From contig OZ018329.1 in the NCBI GenBank assembly GCA_963969495.1, positions 146,559,502 through 146,623,501 of the forward strand: DNA of 64,000 nt. Reading direction: 5' to 3'. The DNA comes from Ceratothoa steindachneri. Its lineage: Eukaryota > Arthropoda > Malacostraca > Isopoda > Cymothoidae. Of the stretch, positions 11,716 through 24,209 are shown one piece after another; within the stretch, counting starts at the first letter, position 1; every line of letters begins with the position of its first letter. Position numbers and translations under genes: made by a program. The notes beneath the pieces are model-generated. The model saw only the letters and a program-made list of their open reading frames with translations. It had not been told where the DNA came from and did not search any database.

Positions 11716-13140
11716 TATTGAAACATCTATTTGGGGTACATTCGGAAAAACGGGTTAAGTTAAACTGTTGCAACTTAAGCATGGATTCACAATATTCATT
11801 ATTTCTGTCACAACACTACACACACAGAGCCGTAGCAACAGCTGCCCGACCCCCGGCCAGGGGCAGGGCTCTTGAACGGGCCCCACTGTGGCCAAAATAT
11901 TTTATTTTATTAATGACAAGATAAAATTTTCGAATACAAATTTTCTGTAAGTATTCCGCAGGATTGGCACTGCTGAGAATAGTATTTGTCGTGCTTGGCA
12001 CTACTTGTAAATGTATGATATATTTTTATGTGGGCCCCACAGTCTTAATTTTTTTTTGGGGGGGAGGGCACTAGACATTGTTACGCCTCTGTAGCACATA
12101 TTAGATCAATAGAGGAATTTTAGTTTTAGAGAAGCAATAGCGCATTCTACCGTGAAGAACCTCAAATGGAAACGTGCCTCAACTGCAGAATGTAGGCAGA
12201 TTTAGGAGAATTATGCACTACTGTCCCTAAGGTTCAAGGAGGCCTACTTGGGCCGTAATACCCTCCACACATTGAGCTTCTCAAATCTCTGCCACTTTTT
12301 AACGGGTCTCTTCTCCCAAAACTCTCTATCGGGTATTTTCTCGTTAGTTTCGCTTTATTTTTAACGCTAGCAACAGAAATAGGGGGGGTGCTGGGTAAGT
12401 GAGCGGCCTACCGTCTGGGCTCGTGTGCGCTCTACTATATGAGTTCTTACTAAGTTTATAATCTCGACCAAGAAAATAACTTAATTAAATGTGTAGATAA
12501 TAACTTAACCTAACCTAACAATTAACGATATCAAAATATATTAGTGTTTACGTTAGCCTTGACAGTTGTTACCTTTTTAGTCGGTTGATATGTCAGCTAA
12601 ATTTTGAGAGACGAACTCAGTCAGACTCGGATTTCACGCATCGGCTCTGAGAAATTACAGTTCAGAGAAAGGAAGCAAAATTGGACAGCGGTAAAGGAGG
12701 AAATTTCAGTAAACAGGAAGAAATGTATGCGTTCACTCGACTAAGCGAAAATTCCTCCTGTTATAGGGGACGGGGTAGATACTCTAAAGGGGAAGGGGGC
12801 TCTATTCTTACGTTCGCCTACTTTCCCATTAAACTTCCACACCTTTTCACATACTAAAGAGCAACCACTCGACTACCACTGCGCCCAAAACCGCTTTAAA
12901 GTAGGGCGTGGTGAACCTTAGAATCCCAGTTTGTGTGCGCAAAGAAGGGGGCTCCTTAAGAGCACAGGGCCAAAATTTAGTGGAGGCGCCTGTAAAAATA
13001 AGAATATTTAGGTAAAGTGGTCGAGGAGTGCTACACTAATAAGAAGGCAAACAGGGACCAATAGGCTGTTTAACAGAGTAGGACTCGTCTACCTGTCTTT
13101 CGTTTTCAGATATAGTTGAAAAGTACCGAACTAATCGAGA
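11716..13140. other. no gene recognised
   Basis: No coding similarity seen. There is a short GC-rich patch with a CCCCGGCC-type palindrome at about 11840-11890, in an otherwise AT-rich stretch. The part from about 12560 could be the leader of the non-LTR element that follows; this is inference from position only. Confidence 0.4.
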
Positions 13141-14335
13141 AAGAGCACAAACAAAAGAAAAGAGCCGATGGCGAGAATACCACTCGCGAATAGGAATGGA
13201 GCTAAATTCGAATGCCATCGAGTACCACTAAGTAACATCGAGCAAAGAAAAATACCGAATAAATGGAAATTCTGGAGGCAATCTACGGGCAAATGGATTT
13301 TATTTTGATCAGAAGTATATATGTCACCAACGGATGCGACGTGATCTGTAATTGTGAAAATCACGTTGAAAAACTAGTCTCGATCGAAGGCATAGAAGCA
13401 CTGCAAAAGATTGGATTGGTGCTACGAATCTTAACCAAGATAATGGTAAACGGGAACCTAATATGTCAAGAAATCGACCTCTGGGTAGGCTCCCTTACTA
13501 AAGAAAAATAAAGGATAAAATTGAGAAGAATTACACCGGAATAAAAATAACTTAGGTCATTATATTAGGAAGTCAGACACACGTGCTCAAGATAGTTCGT
13601 GCAACATCAGAAATTACCAATAAAATTGCACAGAACGGACTTTTATTATTCAATATCAGATTTCCCTTAGAAAACACGGAAAGAAAGAATCATATAAACA
13701 AACAAATATGCTTCAATTGTTAACAAATGTAACACCACATCACCAAGCAATGCCAACAGAAAGAGCCAATGTATTCAGAATGTGGACGCACTGGGCACGT
13801 AGGGCTATGGCAATGGTGTGCCCTAAACGCAAAGAAATAATAGAAAAAAAAACAGGATAATAAAGAAACGCGACCTATGCTGGAGTGGCGAAACGACGGT
13901 CAATGGAATGAGGAGGGCTGAAACTCCCCTAACTATACTCAATATAGGTACTGAAACGCATCCTCTACGCACCGTCGGGGATATCGGTAGAGTCGGAACC
14001 TCTAAAGAAACGCTAAACACGTTGTTAGAAATATTATATCTGAGTGTGGCAAAAAGTCTGAGATGGAACATTCCAGAAGGGACAACCACCAAAGACACGA
14101 CAACTGAAGATAAAGAAAATAAAAACACAACTCAACTAGCGAAGAAAAAACGAATGAAGAAAACAAAAATAATAAAAATACCAATGAGTGGATTGAGGCA
14201 GCTGAACTCAACTTCAATGCATATATCAACGATAAATTTCCTCTATCTAGAGCGAAGAAATTGGCTGATATCGTAAAAGTTCTAAAAGAAGGCAAATGCA
14301 AAGAGGCCTTCCAAGTGAAACACCCGCCAGACAAA
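13141..14335 (+). pseudogene. I/Jockey-group ORF1 (Gag-like), decayed
   Basis: The N-terminal part (13263-13510) reads IYVTNGCDVICNCENHVEKL and then GIEALQKIGL, which aligns with the ORF1 N-terminus of the better copy at 29.5 kb. At about 13710-13800 a degenerate CCHC knuckle region is visible (CFNC ... HITKQC, then SECGRTGHVG). Further on is a Lys/Glu-rich C-terminal half. ORF1 is an RNA-binding protein packaging the retrotransposon RNA. Multiple stops and shifts; dead. Confidence 0.65.
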
Positions 14336-14956
14336 CAAAAACGCCTGAATTTACAACTTGTAAACAATGGAAAACGGGAAGAGAAGCAAACTCAGAATTT
14401 AGAAAATATGACGGATTGATGGATCGGAAAACATTATCCGTAGGCAACATCTTCAGAGAAATCGACACAGACATCATATTATTATATGGGGATAAAGTAA
14501 ACCCATAGAGAAAACGAATGAAAATATTCACTTACACTGTTGTGAACACGAATCCAAGAGGAGAGGCGCTCGAGGGGGCAGCATTAGCGATCAAAGAGGC
14601 ATAGATTACAAAGAAATCGATGGCTTATATGAAGCTTATTTTTTGGTTAAAATTAAAAAGATTTTTGCCAGTTATAATAGCCACAGCCTCTTAATGGCCA
14701 AGACGGAATTTCATTCCACTGCACAAATTTATGACATTCTTCAGCACATAACTCCCAACGTTGTTCATGTAAAACCTGAATCGAAGGTGCAGAGCAAAAG
14801 GCTACCAAAATAGTAATCGAAGTGTAACATATTCAAGATGATTGATCCAGATTTCCAGACAAAGATCACTAACAATATTGCTACAAAGCTAGATGTCACA
14901 CTAAACAGCTATTGCATGCTGTATGTGATAGAACGGTCTGCATTCTTCCCACGTGC
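14336..14956 (+). pseudogene. I/Jockey-group ORF2 endonuclease, first part
   Basis: Shifted segments of an APE-type endonuclease: LSVGNIFREIDTDIILLYGD (about 14435), KIFTYTVVNTNPRGEALEGA followed by AIKE.IDYKEIDGLYEAYF (14520-14645), and DPDFQTKITNNIATKLDVTL (about 14845-14905). The reading stops abruptly at about 14955, where a GC-richer insertion begins, and resumes at about 16217. Confidence 0.7.
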
Positions 14957-16129
14957 ATCCTGCGAGAGAGAGTAGAAGGCGCCTTATCGCCCACCATTCA
15001 CAAGTTTAATCAAGGAGGACAATCCCCCGTTTGCCTCCATGCGTCGATCTTGCCAGATTGAATTAGGCTTATGGAAAGATAAGATATTTTTCCCTTGCGC
15101 CATGCGCCACCGGGACATTCCATCGAAGTCCCCCACTTCCCCCATTGTCCCCTACGCCGAGGGGCTGGCTCCGGATATTTATGCGATAGCATTTCGCGGT
15201 TGAACCAGATCTCGATTATCTTCGCGAGGCATCACGCCGATCCGGTCTTCCTTGTGCACCTAGGAACTCTTCCCCGAGAAACCCCTTATTGTCTAGAAGA
15301 GGACAATATCCCTTGAGTGCCAAGGTTCGTGCCCCTCGAGACGCCAAGTCAACAGCCCCCCCCCCGTCTGTTGTTCAGAAAGAGAACAACTTTAGAACAG
15401 CCATTGTTCTTCAAGCCCGTTCGACAAGAAACGGTTCTCGTTCCCAAGAAATCACGTCAGTGGTAATTAAAGTCCCCCCTTTTTAACGTTCTTCGAGAGA
15501 ACGCTTGGTTACACCAATAACCTCCATTGTTTATCTAGAACATCTCCGATATCCTGTCTCAAGGATCGCTCGTACTTCCAAGCCCCACTTCGCTCTCACT
15601 CCTCGAAGTCAGTCCTTGCCCCTCGTTAAGGACAACCCCCGAAGAACCCCTTCTTCTTGAAAAGAAATCGCCAGTTGGACCGAAGATTCCTTCCCATTGC
15701 CTTCCTCGGCCACGACAACCTTATAATTACGTAAGCTATGCATTACATTTAACTATTTAGCTTTGTGTCGACGCAACTCTGTGCTTCAAACGGATTTTAG
15801 CCACCCATTTCCCTTCTTGTTTGTTTTGTCGTTTTAAATCCCTCAAAATCTTAATCCTCCGCTTAGTCAAATATTCCCATGACCTTTTTCCTTTCCTGTG
15901 TATCTCCCATTTTAATCCCCGGTCATGTAAATATTTTCCGTGTGTTTTTTTGATAGATTAATTAATAAAACTCTATTTTCTTAATGTTTGCAATATTATT
16001 TATCCTTGGGCTCCGTTCCACTTCTTAAGTATATTGAAGATAAATAAGCCCTCTCCAGGCCCCCTTTTGAACCGTTCTCGGCCATCTGATCACCACGCAC
16101 TCGAATATAGAATAATCCTTACAAAGAAT

Positions 16130-16187
<58 letters not shown>

Positions 16188-16213
16188 TATCGCCGGGAGC
16201 CTATTCTACGACA
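14957..16213 (+). mobile_element. LTR-like insertion splitting the endonuclease
   Basis: About 1.26 kb of non-coding, GC-richer sequence between two pieces of one endonuclease domain. Its right end is CCTATTCTACGACA, matching the 3' terminus of the LTR at 30668-32136 (CCTATTCTTCGACA), and like that one it carries a (TA)n array just inside (16134-16184). Its left part has purine runs after TGCGAGAGAGAGTAG. An AATAAA lies near 15963. The exact left edge and a clean target duplication could not be fixed, so solo LTR is the best guess. Confidence 0.5.
16134..16184. repeat. (TA)n microsatellite
   Basis: Pure TA array 29 bp before the inferred LTR 3' end. Confidence 0.97.
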
Positions 16214-17770
16214 CCGTACAACATCCACATGAAGCCCATCAACATTACAAGTAGTAAATGACCGTGTTGGAATCATACTAAACCTATATCAGAAACCAAT
16301 ACAGGTACTGGTACCGCAAAGGAAGTGGTGAACAGAGCAAATTGTGACGAATGCAAAGATCTTAAAAAAAGTGTCCCAGCCGATCTTAAAGAAGCAAATC
16401 AGAAAAAATATATGAAGAAATTGAAAGCATGAATGCAGCTCTCATTGAAGCGGAAAGTAAAAATATACCGAACAAGAGCCTCTGCACAGCCCCTCATCCA
16501 CGATGGATAGAAGAGATGAGGGAAAAAAATAGGAAACTAACTAGTGCTTACGACCACATAGCGATTTCGGACCAAGCAGAAAAAGTCAAATGAAGAAGAA
16601 ATGAGTAATCTCATTGATGAACAACAAAGAAACGCATGAGATAGATTCATCAAAGAAATAAACGAAGAAAAGTCGCCGAAAGAAAACTGTAGGCTAATAA
16701 ATAAAATGATGGAAGACCTCTACAGAACAAAATATCGCTAAGAAATTGACAATGGGGAATATAAAAGACAATAGTTAAGACAAGACTGGAAATCTGTGTT
16801 GTCAATAACACTATAAGAAAATATAGACTTTAAATCAGAGATAGAAGAGATGATTCAGCAAAATCCCAGTAACAACCAGAATAAAATATCGCCAGCACCT
16901 GTTGATGAACAGCAATGGGAAGAGAACCCGGGACTAGGGGCAAAACAATCATCGATAAAATTGAGAGCGCTATATAATCATTCGAACAGAAAGCACCAAG
17001 ACCATTACTAGGTTCACACTTATTAAGGCACCGAACAACATTATTTAATCTAGGACGAAAATATTCAACGCGTGCCTGAATTCCGGATACTTCCCAGACG
17101 GCCAGGAATTCTCCAAGATGATCATCATACCGAAACCAGGTAAACCATCGGATCTCCTCTCCAGCTACAGACCTACATCCCTTCTGAACTTGATCTGAAA
17201 CGTCTTCGAGAACATCCTCAAAAGAATACTTAAAGAATAAAGAATATATCATCCTAAACAATCTTTGCAAATAATACCAGTTAGGATTTTACAAAGGTGG
17301 TGCACCACAATGGCATTTGGCATCATCATTGAAAGATCGCCAAAACCAAATCAGAGAAGAATATATCGATTTGCTCTTAAGAGATGCGGAAAAGCATTTA
17401 ACAAAGTTTGGGTCATAGGCATGCAGTACAAGATCCTAAACCTCCAGATGAACAATAATCTGGAAAGAATTTATTGCGACTATCTGACAGAAAAGCATAT
17501 GTGGTAGTTAACGATTAGGAAAGATTCGAGTTCGAACCGGAAGCTGGACGCCCTTAGGTAGGTTGCTTTAGCTCAACACTGTATTAGATCTCTAAAGCGG
17601 ACACGCCACCACCCAGAATGCCCAAATGCCTGTATACCCAGTTCGCTGAGGACATTAGTCAACTAATCGTCAGCCAATACAGGAGCAAAGAAGTTCAAGC
17701 ACGCACAACAGTTATAGAGATCGATAAATAACATCAACCAATTCGACAGGGACTGGATAATAAGAACCAA
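16214..17770 (+). pseudogene. I/Jockey-group ORF2: endonuclease end and reverse transcriptase
   Basis: Continuation of the endonuclease begun at 14336: PYNIHMKPINITSS at 16214, then GIILNLYQKPIQVLVPQRKW. A linker (PHPRWIEEMREKNRKLTSAY, about 16490-16550) leads to reverse transcriptase: FNACLNSGYFPDGQEFSKMI with IIPKPGKPSD (17068-17155), SSYRPTSLLN, FALKRCGKAFNKVWVIGMQY (17370-17430), and a decayed catalytic box LYTQFAEDISQLI at about 17630 in which the YxDD core has become FAED. Many stops and frameshifts. Confidence 0.75.
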
Positions 17771-17967
17771 CAAGAAAAATTACTGTAGTAGCTATCTCGA
17801 GACACAAGGTAGTGGATATTGAAGTAGAAAGACAGCTCTAAGGATACCATCCGGAAGGCAAACACTACAAATAAAGATAACATCAAGATGCTACCTCCTC
17901 TTAACAAAAAAATTTACTGTATTACCTATCTCGAGACAAAAAGTAGCGGATATTGAAGTAGAAGGAA
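17771..17967. repeat. short direct duplication
   Basis: A segment of about 60 bp with ATCTCGAGACA and GATATTGAAGTAGAA occurs at about 17771-17830 and again at about 17908-17967, with several substitutions. Confidence 0.75.
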
Positions 17968-20900
17968 ATTTACGTAGACGAAAGAAAATTGAGAGCTGTT
18001 CCTATGTTAAGCCTCATATTTACCTTAAGAGACTTAAGGACAAAAAAATCTCTCTAGCTATAGGAAAGGAGGCGCTCATTTTCTCCCCCATCCCCAGCAA
18101 TAGCAGCAGATCGAAAACAAAGAAAGGGGAACTACAGAGTTCAAAACAAAACCCTCTTAATAGTAACAGAAGAAGAAATGAAGGAAGAATCCAGAGGCCT
18201 ATAGTCATGGTATGACCCGGTATATGCCGTTATACGCACACAGTCCTACTGGCCGACCGAAATTAAGGCTCCACCTGGAGATGGCTCTAAGAATGCTTTA
18301 AATACACAGTTGCTAGGCCAAGGAATATTCAAAACACGGCTACAAAAATATAAATAGAACTAAAGATTACATATACATATAGGGCAAGTTAAATGACAAT
18401 GCAATTAAATATCGACAGTTCACTGCTAAGATGATTAACACTATCAATTAAGTTTGAACTGAGGGATGATTAAATAAGTAATGATTTTACAATTATGCAA
18501 GTTCTAGAGCAAAGGGGATCCTTGAGGTTCGACGCGGTAAAGGTGGGAGGAGCGTGATGAAGCGGGGGTTAAACCCCTTTTACCTTGATGTGCGACGAGT
18601 AGGACTAGGTAGGTAAGTTCGACCTTGAACTTGTGGGCTTCTCACGGGACGCTCAATTCAACTTCGGGAAAATGAAGTTGCGTGGCCTCTTATCCTTAAG
18701 AGGCAAACGGAGTGTTCTTCAGGGATGGCTTTTCCGATCCTTAAAATCCGAAGACGTGGTGAAAAGGGTTGAAGTGCGCCTAACTATTTCCACGAACAAC
18801 ACTGAGTGACGACTAGCTCTTCCTTGGCTCTTCGACAATCACTCGATTCTTCTCTGGACGAGAATGTAGTCGATTCCCTCTCGACTACGAAGACGTTACG
18901 ACTAACGTAGTGGCCGGCGGCTTCAGACACAATCTTCATGTCAACTTTGATGTGTCGAATATATACCGCGAAATTATCTAGACGGGGATAGAGATTCATC
19001 GCCAACAGACTTCCTTAATTGCTTTGGGTTGCGATAAGGTTCTATAGCGCGAAGTCGCGATGCCCACAGAATGGTCTTTCCATTGTTCTAATTTTCGCAG
19101 ATATAGGGCAAACGAATTTAGAGCGGTCAACGGCGAACTGGGGAAGTCGGGGAGGGGGGGGATTTCTTCTCTCTCTCTCATTCTTCAACACCTATACAGA
19201 GAAGCAAACATCGAACCTCTTAACATTGTCATCACAAAAAGATCGGAAAAGATTGGGAGGAAAATCGAAAATCTTTCTCCTGCCTCTGCAGAAAATACTA
19301 TTATCAGAGTTAATATTCCTTTCAACTCTAGATTCGCCAGGCGAATAATTCAAAAGGGAATAATGGAAACGCCATTGAGTCCGAAAGTGATTGGCTCTTA
19401 AAGAGCTCAACCGAATGTGAATACATTAACAAATCAGGATAAATCGCCCAATAAGCCTCAAGAAAGTGAGGTCATCAGTGACCAACCAAATATGACAGCT
19501 AAAGTAATAAAAAAAACACTTTAAGTGAACATTAACCGAGAGTAAAACCGAGATCAAATGACATATTAGTGAAATAATGTACTACAGTGGTTAGGTAAAA
19601 TTAGTTCAACACCTACTGTAGTTATACGAAATAAAAAGGTTCTCAAGAAATAATACAACAAAGTAAGTGGAAGGATAAAAAAACTTCACAATACACACTA
19701 CATGAGAAGAAAGGATCAGAAAAAAACATAATACGTACACAACACTATACAAGTGAGTAGTAACTCTACGAATATAGACATAAAGGCATGGATGCTACAA
19801 AACGCTTAAGATTGAAAGGAAGATTAAGCGATTACAGAGATTGGTTGGCTCACCCGACAACTATAAAAGAAGTTGTTACAACATATTAGTATAACAACAA
19901 ATATAAAATGGCAGAGAATGTAAAAGGTAAGAACAGGTCATGGTTTTGATTCTACGTTAATCAGTAGGTCCAAAATAATGGAACTATTCCAATTCTATCC
20001 TCCTATCTGCGCTAAAAAGGTAAACTGAGATCAACTTCTTACCTCTTACTATACTTTCCTTTTCAACCCTCTTTCAAATCTTCCTTATCTTGTCTCTCTT
20101 TTGCCCCTGCCATTCACTCGCCCTCCAGCCGATCAAACAAGGTGAGTCTTACAGAAGAATGGCGACGGGGGACCGGGAGGAGTCGACAGGGGGTCTTCTT
20201 CTTTCATGACCCACCAAAGGTGAGAGGGAGATGATCGCCGGTCGATTCATCTATCTCTTAAACACATAGACATCATCAAACACTCCAAATAAAAAAAAAT
20301 GTCTAAATGGTCATTCCTTTGGATTTGGAAAGCAAACATCCCATTGAAGATGCCACCCTAAAAATGTTTCTAAATATCTATTTGACCCATTCACATATCC
20401 CATGTTAGCATTTGTTCCCTCTGCTTTGACTAAGTTTAACCAGGCCTTAAGATCTGTGTCTTTAGTGATGTTATAAATGACATGAACACTGTTAATGCCT
20501 TTGCCACTTTATGGGGTTAAATGATCAAGTTGTAATTTATATGCAATTAATTAAGAATGATATGCCTTAATAGTGATAAAAAAGAAGATTGAAATATTAC
20601 TTTTAATTTCATCATAAAACGCCTTTAAAAACACAACAAACAAAACTGAATTGTTAAAATTGTCCTCTTAATCTGAGGCTGTTTTTCCTCGTTCATCTTG
20701 TCCAGGGTCATGTGCATCTGTTCATCGACCGCTCTACTCGCGCGTAAATACTATACTAAACTTTAGCGTGAATGCGCTGATCGGCGAACAGCTACGCCTC
20801 CTCCCATCTTTGGCGTCTTACTGAGTCCAGAGGGTGCACCTAGAAGACCCCATCTCAGAGGAGCTTATGAGACGCCACTACCCTCTTGCATTTTGTGACT

Positions 20901-21320
20901 TTTGCCTCGGTTGACCACGAAATAACTAGACACAAAATGCTAGTGCATCGTGCCAGCAAATCCAATTGGGGCAAAAATTTCTAATTCTCTGAACCGTCTT
21001 TCTCTTTACCTCTTTACGAATCCTCCCTTTTCTCTTTTCCTTTCAGTTTTCTTTTATATTTCTACTCATTTAAACCAGGTCACAGTAAGGTATTACTAAG
21101 GGACACCCGGCAAGGTAGGGTAAGTTATGTTTCCATTTCATACTAATTTAGGATAATACCGTTTGTAATTATCTCTGATCAAACGTCAAAACACAATACA
21201 AACTAATTCAAACTTTCACTCTCTTCAAGCCTCTAGTTGTCTTGTAGGGGTGCGAAGATGTATCAGAGAAAAATTCTTTCCAAATCGATAATATAAATAG
21301 CCCATTAAATTACCAACTAA
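17968..21320. other. no gene recognised
   Basis: No coding similarity on either strand. 18530-19400 is GC-richer and has local palindromes such as GGGGTTAAACCCC (about 18570) and CGCGAAGTCGCG, suggestive of old LTR sequence, but without recognisable ends. An imperfect inverted repeat around CTGTTCATCGA lies at about 20716-20791. Confidence 0.4.
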
Positions 21321-21325
21321 GAACG

Positions 21326-21400
21326 GGCTGGCCGTGGGGTAATAGCTAAGAGCATCGGCGTTTAAATCTATCGGCACCGAGTTCGAAACTCAATAGTCCA
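21326..21400 (+). ncRNA. tRNA-like SINE head or tRNA pseudogene
   Basis: The segment begins GGGCTGGCCGTGGGGTAATA, resembling a tRNA 5' arm with a degenerate A box, and has a B-box-like GAGTTCGAAACTC at about 21378, spaced as in tRNAs. The cloverleaf is imperfect. A purine-rich tail with repeated CAACTCAAGA and ATCAAGAA words follows to about 21670. It fits a tRNA-derived SINE better than a functional tRNA. Confidence 0.4.
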
Positions 21401-21969
21401 AAACCTTTTACGAAGAAATCTCCAGAAGAAAACGGAAGAAAAGAAAAGGCTGAAGGACCAACTCAAGAAGACTCAAGATAAAATGGATCACCTCAAGAAA
21501 GGAAAAGGGAAGAAAACGACTTCAAGGACTAACTCATCAAGAATCAAGAAGGAATCATCAACTCAAGATAATTGGACGAAAAACGAAGATACATCAAGAA
21601 AGGAAGGATACGAAAGATCAAGAACTAACCCAGGCAAAAAGAATATTAAGTCAAGATAAATGGAAAACAATGTTTGAAGGGTCAACTTAAAGATAAAGGA
21701 AATTCAGAAAGTAAATAGATTCGATAAAGATGAGCAAGAATAATATTGATAAATAAATAAAGTTATAAGAAAGCCCATCCCCCCCATAGTCTCTTTGTAT
21801 ATTTCTCTTGATATAAGTAAGTAATCTAAACTAACGAGTCGAACTCCGGAGGTAAAAATCGCTTTAGAGAAGCTCTGAAGTGACAAAATCCTCCTTTCAA
21901 TCACGAAGTTTTTAGTTGCGTGTGGGTCTAGTCACGAGCGACTCTACATCTCACTATATCGGTCGGTCC
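21401..21969. other. purine-rich tail and unassigned sequence
   Basis: To about 21670 the plus strand is GA-rich with degenerate tandem words; the remainder is unassigned. Confidence 0.4.
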
Positions 21970-23212
21970 TAATTTTGCTTTTTTGTAACTATTCAGCCGA
22001 TTATAACGAAATTTGAAACCCTTATGTTATTTTACATTCCCTTCCGAATGATATAATTGCCAAAGTCCTCGCAAGTTTAGCCCGGGAATTATTTTGTTTT
22101 GGCAATAACATCATAACTATTTGGCCGATTATAACGAAATTTTAAACGATTATTTTGTTTTACATTCCCTTTCGAGTGATATAATTATCAAGGTCCTCTC
22201 GAGGTTAGCCTGGGAATTATGTTGTTCTGGAAATAATATCATGTTAATTCGGCCGATTCTAACGAAATTCGAAATTCTTATGTTGTTTTATATTCTTTCC
22301 CAAGGTTAGCCCAGGAATTATTTTGTTTTTGGCAATAACATCACAACTATTTGCCGATTCTAGCGAAATTTGAAACCCTTACTTTGTTTTGCATTCTATT
22401 TCGAATGATATAATTGACAAAGTCATGACAAGCATAGCCCGGGAATTATTTTGTTTTGGCAATAACATCATAACTATCCAGTGATTCTAACGAAATTTGA
22501 AGCCCTTATGTTGTTTTACAATTTATTTCGAATGATATAATTGACAAAGTCCTCCCAAGGTACACCCGGGAATTATTTTGTTTTGGTCATAACATAACTA
22601 TTCGGCCGATTCTAACGAAATTTGAAATCTTTATGTTGTTTTACATTCTCTTTCGAATGTTATAATTGCCAAAGTCTTCCAAAGGTTAGCGCGGGAATAA
22701 ATTTGTTTTGTTAATGACATCATAAATATTCGCCGATTTTAACAAAATTTGAAACCCTTATATTATTTTACATTCTCCTTCGAATAATATAATTGCCAAA
22801 GTCCTCTCAATTTCAGCTCGGGAATCATTTTATTTTGGCAATAACCTCATAACTATTCGGCCGATCCTAACTAAACTTGAAACTTTTATGTTGTTTTACA
22901 TTATCTTTCAAATGATATAAATGACAAAGTACTCTCAAGGTTAGCCTGGAAATTATTTTGTTTTGGCAATAATATCATAACTATTCGGCCCATTCTCACG
23001 AAATTTGAAACCTTTATATTGTTTTACATTCTCTTTCGAATCAATAATTGCCACAGTCCTCCTAAGAATAGCCCGGGAATTATTTTGTTTCGGCAATAAC
23101 ATCATAACTATTCGGCCGATTCTAACAAAATTTGAAATCCTTATTTTGTTTAACATTATCTTTCATATTATATAATTATCAAGGTCCTTCCAAGGTTAGT
23201 CCAGGAATATTG
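21970..23212. repeat. 127-bp satellite, about ten monomers
   Basis: The landmark GGGAATTATTTTGTTTTGGC recurs (with changes) at about 22084, 22212, 22313, 22441, 22568, 22693, 22820, 22948, 23075 and 23203: spacing 125-128 bp, with one 101-bp unit carrying an internal deletion. Other conserved words are CGGCCGATTCTAACGAAATT and GAATGATATAATTGCCAAAG. Monomers differ from each other at several percent of sites. The period is not a multiple of three and there is no coding signal. Confidence 0.95.
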
Positions 23213-23804
23213 AAAATTTTGAAGGTCTTAAGATCATAAAGCGTAAGAACTAACGATTAAAATCAGTTCCATTTATCTGGTTATCTAGTAATCACATAAT
23301 GTTCTTCGTAATATTGTGGATATATAACACTTTTAATTTACTTTGCTAACATCGAGTGTATCACCAAAGCTAATATCAGTCACTTTTTCAAATAATAGTG
23401 CTTCGTCCTTTTTTTCACCCCGGCAGAAAGTCACCAGATGGTTAGATGTCTTACAAGAAAAAAAAACTCCTTTCAGATCTTATTTTAGATCACTTCCTTC
23501 TCAATTGATTTCTGACAAGTATTTCAGAGTATAATGCCATAAACAGGTGCATTGAAATTATATAAAATAAAAATGTGTTTCCTATCTGGAAATAATTTCT
23601 ATTACTTCATAATAGAATTCTTTTAGTGATTTAGAAGTCAAACTTATACAAGAAGCTAAAGATAGAAATATCTTTATTAATTAAAACATCATTATTAATC
23701 ACATTTTATGTATTATATGGCGTGATTAGTCCAAAGTTCACCTATGGTGCAGAATAAAATGCTACTCCTGACCCACTTGATATCTTTAATGATATTTAGG
23801 GTGG
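23213..23804. other. no gene recognised
   Basis: AT-rich single-copy-looking sequence without motifs. Confidence 0.5.
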
Positions 23805-24209
23805 ATTTATAGATTATTTTTCAATGATTATTTTTAGTAATCTTAATCATTTTATATAATCAAACTTTAAGTCTCATTAAAAGATTGTAAAGTCGATACT
23901 TCAGGAAAAGTCTCCATAAGGGATTTATATATTATTTTTCAATGATTATTTTTAGTAATCTTGATCATTTTATATAATTAAACTTTAAGTCTCATTGAAA
24001 GATTTATGTTTCAGTACTCTACCAGTTCTGTAAAGTCGATACTTCAGGAAAAGTCTCCATAAGGGATTTATATATTATTTTTCAATGATTATTTTTAGTA
24101 ATCTTGATCATTTTATATAATTAAACTTTAAGTCTCATTGAAAGATTTATGTTTCAGTACTCTACCAGTTCTGTAAAGTTGATACTTCAGGACAAATCTC
24201 CATAAGGGA
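23805..24209. repeat. three-copy tandem repeat, 139-bp unit
   Basis: Units starting TTTTTCAATGATTATTTTTA begin at about 23817, 23937 and 24076 and end in CTCCATAAGGGA. Units two and three are nearly identical over 139 bp; unit one lacks a stretch of about 25 bp around the TCAGTACTCTACCAGTTC segment. Confidence 0.9.

Noticed and set aside
13823..14367. Minus-strand frames rich in Ser, Phe and Leu
   Set aside because: Antisense of the decayed plus-strand ORF1 charged region.
15290..15560. Heat-shock-element-like TTC/GAA palindromes (such as TTCTTCGAGAGAAC) in the LTR-like insert
   Set aside because: Several TTC and GAA words occur, but spacing is irregular and the region is rich in such words by composition; not enough for a regulatory claim.
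21970..23212. Regularly spaced repeats as a possible CRISPR-like array
   Set aside because: Units are contiguous 127-bp monomers without unique spacers, in a eukaryotic repeat context.
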